The notes beneath the pieces are model-generated. The model was not told where the DNA came from. It saw nothing but the letters and a program-made list of their open reading frames with translations, and made no database searches. Shown piece by piece: positions 7,167 through 10,824 of a DNA stretch of 10,824 nt. Made by a program: the position numbers and the translations under genes. How positions within the stretch are numbered: position 1 is the first letter of the stretch; every line of letters begins with the position of its first letter. This DNA is from Deltaproteobacteria bacterium (GTDB lineage: Bacteria; Desulfobacterota; Desulfobacteria; Desulfobacterales; JAUVKB01), in the NCBI GenBank assembly GCA_030596405.1, contig JAUVKB010000064.1:1-10824 (forward strand). The letters run 5' to 3'.

Positions 7167-7548
7167 ATGATGCTGAAACCTTTGAAGTGATTCCGCCTCT
7201 TGCTGTAAAATCTCCTGTTACTTCAATCCACTTGGGATTGATTACAGAAACAATATCATCCAGAATCCGGTTGACGACATGTTCATAAAAAATCCCGACG
7301 TTTCTGTACTGCAACAGATAAAATTTCAGCGACTTTAATTCAATAATTTTCTTGTCCGGGCGGTATTTTATTGTTATACAGCCCGTATCAGGAAGCCCTG
7401 TCATAGGGCATACTGATGTATATTCGGGCTGTTTTATTGTAATATCAATATCCCTTATAGATTGGTATTCATATGCTATGGGTTCAAGAACATCGGTCTT
7501 GATTTCATCCGGATCCTTTATGTGGCAGCCAATATTTTTTTCAGACAT
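7141..7548 (-). CDS. queF: NADPH-dependent 7-cyano-7-deazaguanine (preQ0) reductase, QueF, unimodular
   Basis: QueF reduces the nitrile of preQ0 to the aminomethyl group of preQ1 with two NADPH, a cytoplasmic step in making queuosine for the tRNA wobble position. The 135-residue product is the short, single-domain type (Bacillus-like) of the T-fold superfamily. The nucleophile C47 lies in YTSVCPMTGLPDTG, and the catalytic acid D54 is seven residues later, as in the B. subtilis enzyme. The QueF signature ELKSLKFYLLQYRNVGIFYEH (70-90) includes E70 for base recognition, and the FTARGGI segment is near the C-terminus. Its 3' end overlaps the downstream lipoprotein gene, so the two are cotranscribed. 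The start at 7548 has only a weak GGG-containing ribosome-binding site. No preQ1-type riboswitch was recognised in the short upstream gap. Confidence 0.96.
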   Translation of the reverse strand: MSEKNIGCHIKDPDEIKTDVLEPIAYEYQSIRDIDITIKQPEYTSVCPMTGLPDTGCITIKYRPDKKIIELKSLKFYLLQYRNVGIFYEHVVNRILDDIVSVINPKWIEVTGDFTARGGITSKVSASYEKENANS

Positions 7549-7569
7549 TTTGTTTTACCCGATTATGAT
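7540..7569 (+). promoter_or_regulatory. Candidate sigma-70 promoter for the 76-residue gene
   Basis: TTCAGA (7540-7545) and TATGAT (7564-7569) are separated by 18 bases and would start RNA near 7576, about 38 bases before the ATG at 7614. The -10 is a 5/6 match and the -35 a 4/6 match to consensus. The region is AT-rich, so chance matches are common. The -35 would overlap the first codon of divergent queF. Confidence 0.25.
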
Positions 7570-7613
7570 GGCGTCGTAACAATAAAAGTAAAAAAATAAA
7601 AAAGGTGTATTAA

Positions 7614-7844
7614 ATGGGTTCCATTGATGAACAAATTCTTAGAGCCACCAAGGAAATAGTTGTTAAATTTATCGAGGCCGGAAGAATTTCCCCGACAGGC
7701 TTCCATGAAACATTCAAAGATATTTACAATACCGTAGAAAACGCTGTTAAAAAAAATGAACAATCCGGGCAGCCGGACAAAAAAGAGCCGGACAAAAAAG
7801 ATAAAAAAAGAAAGGGAGAAGAAAAGCAGCTCCCGATTTCCTAA
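7614..7844 (+). CDS. Small unrecognised protein with helical N-terminus and lysine-rich tail
   Basis: The 76-residue product starts with about 45 residues of probable helix-turn-helix-like packing (ILRATKEIVVKFIEAG, then SPTGFHETFKDIYNTVENAV) and ends with a very basic disordered tail (residues 46-76, lysine and aspartate/glutamate repeats). I do not recognise the family with confidence. The N-terminal part faintly resembles the oligomerisation region of MucR/Ros-type regulators, but no zinc finger follows. The Shine-Dalgarno AAAGGTG just upstream supports the ATG at 7614. The gene is divergent from queF and convergent with polA, and its TAA shares bases with the polA TAG, a 4-base overlap. 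A 15-bp tandem duplication lies in the tail. The charged tail could bind nucleic acid or act as a flexible tether. Confidence 0.8.
   Translation: MGSIDEQILRATKEIVVKFIEAGRISPTGFHETFKDIYNTVENAVKKNEQSGQPDKKEPDKKDKKRKGEEKQLPIS
7772..7801 (+). repeat. Perfect 15-bp tandem duplication in the lysine tail
   Basis: The unit GCCGGACAAAAAAGA occurs at 7772-7786 and again, without mismatch, at 7787-7801. It is in frame at five codons and encodes PDKKE followed by PDKKD. A7 (7803-7809) follows directly and an A8 run lies upstream (7749-7756). This is likely a replication-slippage duplication, and the copy number may vary between strains. Confidence 0.9.
7797..7834 (-). terminator. Probable intrinsic terminator of polA, inside the convergent gene
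   Basis: Read on the minus strand just past the polA stop, GGGAG (7834-7830) can pair with CTCCC (7818-7814) around an 11-base loop. It is followed at once by the T-rich run TTTCTTTTTTTATCTTTTTT. This is the usual hairpin plus U-tract layout, though the stem is only 5 bp. The same bases are the lysine codons of the 76-residue plus-strand protein. Confidence 0.45.
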
Positions 7845-10525
7845 TGGGCCTGAGCCCAGTCTGTCCCGCTTTCAATGTTTACCTTAAGGGGCACTTTAAG
7901 ATCCCAAACCCCTTCCATAATTTTTTTTACAAGACAATTTACTTCGTCGAGTTCATCCGGCGGCACTTCAAAAACAATTTCATCATGCACTGAAAGAAGC
8001 ATTGCAGCTTTAAAACCTTTTTCCTCAAATGCAGCATTTACATTTATCATGGCGATCTTTATAAGGTCTGCCGCGGTTCCCTGAATGGGCGTATTAATCG
8101 CCGTGCGCTCGGCAAATTGGCGCACGTTTCTGTTGGAACTGTTGATATCCGGCAAAAGACGGATTCTGCCTAAAAGCGTACTTGTTTTTTTTGTCCTTCC
8201 GGCCTCTTTGATAGTTTGATCTATAAAGCTTTTAACCCCTTTATACCTTGCAAAATAGTTTTTTATATATGTATCCGACATCTTCCGGCTTATTCCCAGC
8301 GATTTTGAAAGCCCGTAAGCGCTCATTCCGTAGATAATGCCGAAATTGATTGTTTTGGCCTGCCGCCGGAGCTCAGGCGTAATAAATGAAGGGAAAACCT
8401 GAAATACTTCCGTTGCGGTGCGTGTGTGGATATCCTCATCTTCCATAAACGCCTTTATCAGAATTTTGTCATCCGAATAGTGCGCCAGAATTCTGAGTTC
8501 AATCTGGGAATAATCCGCTGAAACAAGAAGCCAGCCTTTTTGAGGTATAAAAGCGCTTCTGATCTCCCTTCCTTCGGCTGTGCGTATTGGAATATTCTGC
8601 AAATTCGGATCGGAACTGCTAAGGCGTCCCGTAGCGGTAACGGTCTGATTATACGAGGTGTGGATACGCCCCGTTTCCGGATGGACAAGCTCAAGCAAAG
8701 CGTCTGCATATGTTGATTTAAGTTTTGCCAGGGTTCTGTGCCTTAAGATCAATTCCGGGAGTTCGTGTTCGGCGGATAGTGTTGTCAGGACGTCGACATC
8801 CGTCGAATATCCCGTCTTTTTCTTGGTTTTTTTCTGAACAGGCAGCCTGAGCTTTTCAAAGAGTATCCTGCCAAGCTGCTGTGACGATTTAATATTGAAT
8901 TCTTCTCCCGCCAGTGAATATATTTTTTTTTCAATCTGTTCAAGCTGGTGTTCAAACGATTTTGAAAGAATCCGCAGCCTTTCTTTGTCAATGCATATAC
9001 CTCTTATTTCCATTTTCATCAAAACAGGCACAAGGGGCATCTCCACGGTCTCAAAAAGTTTTGTAAGGGATAGCTTGTCGAGTTCAGGCAAAAGAACATT
9101 ATAAGCTAAAAGGGTAATATCCGCATCTTCGCACGCATAAGGCACGGCCTTTTCTATGGGAACATGCGTAAAACCGGAAGCATTTTTCCCCCCTCCCGTG
9201 ACCTGTTTGTATGTAATAGTTGTATGATCAAGAAAATCAAGCGCAATCTGGTCCAGGTTGTGCGCCCGTTTTGAAGGATTGATAAGATAGGATGCGAGCA
9301 TGGTATCAAATATTACACCGGAAAGATTTATCCCGTGACGTAATAAAACCATCCAGTCATATTTTATGTTCTGGCCGACCTTTTTGATCTCGGAGTTTTC
9401 AAGGACGGGTTTAAGCATATCCAGAACATCTTTAAGGTCAAGCTGGTCAGGCACGCCGGGATAATCATGCGCACAGGGTATATAAAACGCCTCATCTGAT
9501 TTCATTGAAAAAGAGAGCCCCACAATTTTTGCTTTCATGGGATTTTTTGACGTTGTTTCAGTGTCTAAGGCAAATACCCCGGCGGTTTCAAGCGATGCAA
9601 CCAGATCGGCAAGTAAGCGAAAGTCCCCAACCGCCTTGTATTCTTTTTTACTGAGATCAGCCGGCGTCTGAAACTCTTGCTGTAATTGTTTAAACTCCAG
9701 TTCCTTGAACAAAACGGAAAGCCCGGCATTATCCGGGCCTTTTAATCTGAAGTCTTCCTGGTTAAATGATATGGGCGAATTTGTGTTTATTGTAACAAGC
9801 TCTCTGCTCAAAAATGCCTGATCTTTATATTTTACAAGATTATCGTGCAATTTTTTCTTTGTAATCTTATCGACCTGCTCATATAAAATTTTCATGCTGC
9901 CATAGCTGTGTATCAGTGAAAGCGCGGTTTTTTTCCCGATTCCTGGCACGCCTGGAATATTATCCGACGTGTCGCCGGAAAGTCCCATAACATCAATCAT
10001 CTGACACGGCTTGATTCCGTCAGTCTCCTTTATGAGGTCAATATCTATGGTCTTTTCTTTCATGGGGTCCCAGATAACCGCTTTTTTTGTTACAAGCTGT
10101 ATGAAATCCTTATCCCCTGTAACCATCACCACAAAAAACCCGGCTTCCTGAGCCTTTGCGGAAAGCGTACCGATGAGATCGTCCGCCTCATAGCCCTGCA
10201 TATCGAAAAACGGTATGTTAAATCCTCTTGTAATTTCTTTTATGTACGGAATCTGAACTGACATGTCTTCCGGCATGGGTGGACGGTTTGCCTTGTAATC
10301 GCTATATATCTTATGCCTGAATGTCGGCCCCTTTGTGTCGAACAGGACCGCCGCATAGGACGGGGAACGATCTTTAAAAAATTTTAAAATCATCCTGGCA
10401 AATCCGAAAACGGCATTTGTTGGAAGCCCCTTTGAGTTGGACAGCCCGCGAATCGCATGGTACGCGCGATGAATATATGCGCTTCCGTCTATAAAGTATA
10501 TCGTTTTTTCTTTATTCATGGGCAT
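7841..10525 (-). CDS. polA: DNA polymerase I with 5'-nuclease, proofreading and polymerase domains
   Basis: Pol I removes RNA primers, fills gaps and completes repair. All three domains are intact in this 894-residue protein. The 5'-nuclease (1 to about 290) has D13, the GYEADD cluster (D115, D116), TGDKD (D138, D140) and GLSGDTSDNIPG (182-193). The 3'-5' exonuclease has ALDTET (D321, E323), GQNIKYD (D390) and YACED (Y463, D467), so proofreading appears retained, unlike in Taq. The polymerase has motif A VSADYSQIELR with D671, motif B RRQAKTINFGIIYG (720-733) and motif C SVHDEI (D849, E850), ending in the usual DWAQAH. E. coli Pol I has 928 residues. ATGs at 10525 and 10519 are both possible, and neither has a well-spaced Shine-Dalgarno. 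The gene is transcribed alone, with a likely terminator just beyond its stop. Confidence 0.98.
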   Translation of the reverse strand: MPMNKEKTIYFIDGSAYIHRAYHAIRGLSNSKGLPTNAVFGFARMILKFFKDRSPSYAAVLFDTKGPTFRHKIYSDYKANRPPMPEDMSVQIPYIKEITRGFNIPFFDMQGYEADDLIGTLSAKAQEAGFFVVMVTGDKDFIQLVTKKAVIWDPMKEKTIDIDLIKETDGIKPCQMIDVMGLSGDTSDNIPGVPGIGKKTALSLIHSYGSMKILYEQVDKITKKKLHDNLVKYKDQAFLSRELVTINTNSPISFNQEDFRLKGPDNAGLSVLFKELEFKQLQQEFQTPADLSKKEYKAVGDFRLLADLVASLETAGVFALDTETTSKNPMKAKIVGLSFSMKSDEAFYIPCAHDYPGVPDQLDLKDVLDMLKPVLENSEIKKVGQNIKYDWMVLLRHGINLSGVIFDTMLASYLINPSKRAHNLDQIALDFLDHTTITYKQVTGGGKNASGFTHVPIEKAVPYACEDADITLLAYNVLLPELDKLSLTKLFETVEMPLVPVLMKMEIRGICIDKERLRILSKSFEHQLEQIEKKIYSLAGEEFNIKSSQQLGRILFEKLRLPVQKKTKKKTGYSTDVDVLTTLSAEHELPELILRHRTLAKLKSTYADALLELVHPETGRIHTSYNQTVTATGRLSSSDPNLQNIPIRTAEGREIRSAFIPQKGWLLVSADYSQIELRILAHYSDDKILIKAFMEDEDIHTRTATEVFQVFPSFITPELRRQAKTINFGIIYGMSAYGLSKSLGISRKMSDTYIKNYFARYKGVKSFIDQTIKEAGRTKKTSTLLGRIRLLPDINSSNRNVRQFAERTAINTPIQGTAADLIKIAMINVNAAFEEKGFKAAMLLSVHDEIVFEVPPDELDEVNCLVKKIMEGVWDLKVPLKVNIESGTDWAQAH
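7845..7858. other. Short perfect hairpin at the convergent stop codons
   Basis: TGGGC (7845-7849), loop CTGA and GCCCA (7854-7858) form a 5-bp GC-rich stem directly after the TAA of the plus-strand gene and within the last polA codons (Trp-Ala-Gln-Ala-His). No U-tract follows on either strand, so it is not a classic intrinsic terminator. It could still stabilise 3' ends or be chance. Confidence 0.4.
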
Positions 10526-10531
10526 TTGGGC

Positions 10532-10557
10532 GCCGGTTTAACCCCCCGGCCTTTTTT
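10532..10557 (+). terminator. GC hairpin with T6 tract in the polA leader (plus-strand terminator-like)
   Basis: GCCGG (10532-10536) can pair with CCGGC (10546-10550), and C plus T6 (10551-10557) follow on the plus strand, an intrinsic-terminator layout. No plus-strand gene ends here, so it could only stop antisense RNA. On the minus strand it lies in the polA leader, where a G6 run occupies part of stem and loop just before the start codon. Confidence 0.3.
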
Positions 10558-10561
10558 AATA

Positions 10562-10590
10562 TTGAATAAAGTCATCTGTTTTGCTATTTT
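10562..10590 (+). promoter_or_regulatory. Candidate sigma-70 promoter for the cysteine-rich gene
   Basis: TTGAAT (10562-10567), a 17-base spacer and TATTTT (10585-10590) form a reasonable sigma-70 promoter. It would start RNA near 10597, too close for a ribosome-bound leader before the ATG at 10600 but about 24 bases before the ATG at 10621. It overlaps the candidate polA promoter on the other strand. Confidence 0.35.
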
Positions 10591-10615
10591 ATCCATAACA
10601 TGCAAAATTCTGCAA
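10586..10615 (-). promoter_or_regulatory. Candidate sigma-70 promoter for polA
   Basis: On the minus strand TTGCAG (10615-10610) and TAAAAT (10591-10586) are 18 bases apart. This would start RNA near 10579, leaving a leader of roughly 55 bases before the polA ATG. The -10 boxes of this promoter and its divergent neighbour share almost the same bases. It is a consensus match only. Confidence 0.3.
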
Positions 10616-10824
10616 ATAAAATGACATACAGGGAAAAACGCCGAAAAGCAAAAGAAATAAACTGCGTTTGCTGCGGCAGAAACCCACTTTTTTGCTGGAG
10701 ATGCAAATGCGGATTCAGTATTTGCCAGACCTGCATGCTTGAAAACTTCTGGGGAATGTCGTGTAACGGAATAACCTGGCAATGCCCGGACTGCGGCCGG
10801 CAGAATGGACTGGGCAATCAATAA
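10600..10824 (+). CDS. Small cysteine-rich zinc-ribbon-like protein
   Basis: The 74-residue product is complete, ending with the TAA that is the last codon of the window. It has a basic N-terminus (YREKRRKAKE) and then 11 cysteines at residues 22, 24, 25, 32, 35, 37, 42, 45, 55, 62 and 65. Four CxxC knuckles can be drawn: CVCC, CWRC, CQTC and CPDC, enough ligands for two zinc ions in a zinc-ribbon or RING-like arrangement. C24, C37 and C55 are left over. I do not know its function, and nucleic-acid or protein binding is the usual role of such modules. The start may be the ATG at 10621 (codon 8), since the likely promoter would start RNA only a few bases before 10600. Neither start has a visible Shine-Dalgarno. 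The gene is divergent from polA. Confidence 0.75.
   Translation: MQNSANKMTYREKRRKAKEINCVCCGRNPLFCWRCKCGFSICQTCMLENFWGMSCNGITWQCPDCGRQNGLGNQ

Noticed and set aside
7549..7613. preQ1 riboswitch ahead of queF
   Set aside because: The 65-base gap was read on the minus strand for the short pseudoknot layout of preQ1-I. No convincing C-rich loop with an A-rich tail next to the ribosome-binding site was seen.
10516..10821. Two minus-strand open frames opposite the cysteine-rich gene
   Set aside because: The plus-strand frame has a coherent CxxC pattern and matching length. The minus frames run into the polA start and show no recognisable features.
1..10824. Mobile element, CRISPR array or defence system
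   Set aside because: No transposase, integrase, spaced repeats, terminal inverted repeats or toxin/nuclease-like gene set was seen. The genes are mostly housekeeping and tightly packed.

Overview
The window looks like chromosomal DNA of an AT-leaning Gram-negative bacterium. Two predicted lipoproteins with lipoboxes support an outer-membrane or periplasmic compartment. The gene content (lipoprotein ApbE, solo ParA, DUF1848 protein, DusB, DinB, unimodular QueF, a full-length Pol I) and the protein style fit a deltaproteobacterium, probably a Desulfobacterota/Desulfobacterales relative. That assignment is inferred from general familiarity and was not searched. No tRNA, rRNA, CRISPR array, insertion sequence or phage gene was seen, and coding density is very high: no gap between genes exceeds about 75 bases.

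Layout. Positions 1-6154 carry seven plus-strand genes spaced closely enough to be one transcript: the 3' part of an unrecognised helical protein, a ParA-type ATPase, an ApbE-type flavin transferase lipoprotein, a small unrecognised protein overlapping apbE by 11 bases, a DUF1848 protein with a C-terminal radical-SAM-like cysteine cluster, the tRNA-dihydrouridine synthase DusB, and the translesion polymerase DinB. Positions 6177-7548 hold a minus-strand pair, queF followed by an overlapping lipoprotein gene, convergent with dinB. A 65-base divergent gap leads to a 76-residue plus-strand gene with a lysine-rich tail. Its stop codon overlaps that of polA, which runs on the minus strand from 10525 to 7841. 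Past a 74-base divergent gap a small plus-strand protein with 11 cysteines ends exactly at the window edge.

Functional themes. Two genes act in tRNA modification (dusB, queF) and two in DNA synthesis or repair (dinB, polA). One acts in extracytoplasmic flavinylation (apbE) and one in ATP-dependent positioning (parA). The DUF1848 gene sits 4 bases upstream of dusB, with dinB next, so it may belong to nucleic-acid metabolism, but that is only a guess from position.

This is mostly a housekeeping region and I do not see a clear new multi-gene system. The most interesting items are the DUF1848 protein with its cluster at the far C-terminus, a hairpin that may hide the dusB ribosome-binding site, a likely polA terminator written inside the lysine-tail codons of the convergent small gene, the four-knuckle cysteine protein divergent from polA, and the ParA without ParB beside a large unknown protein.
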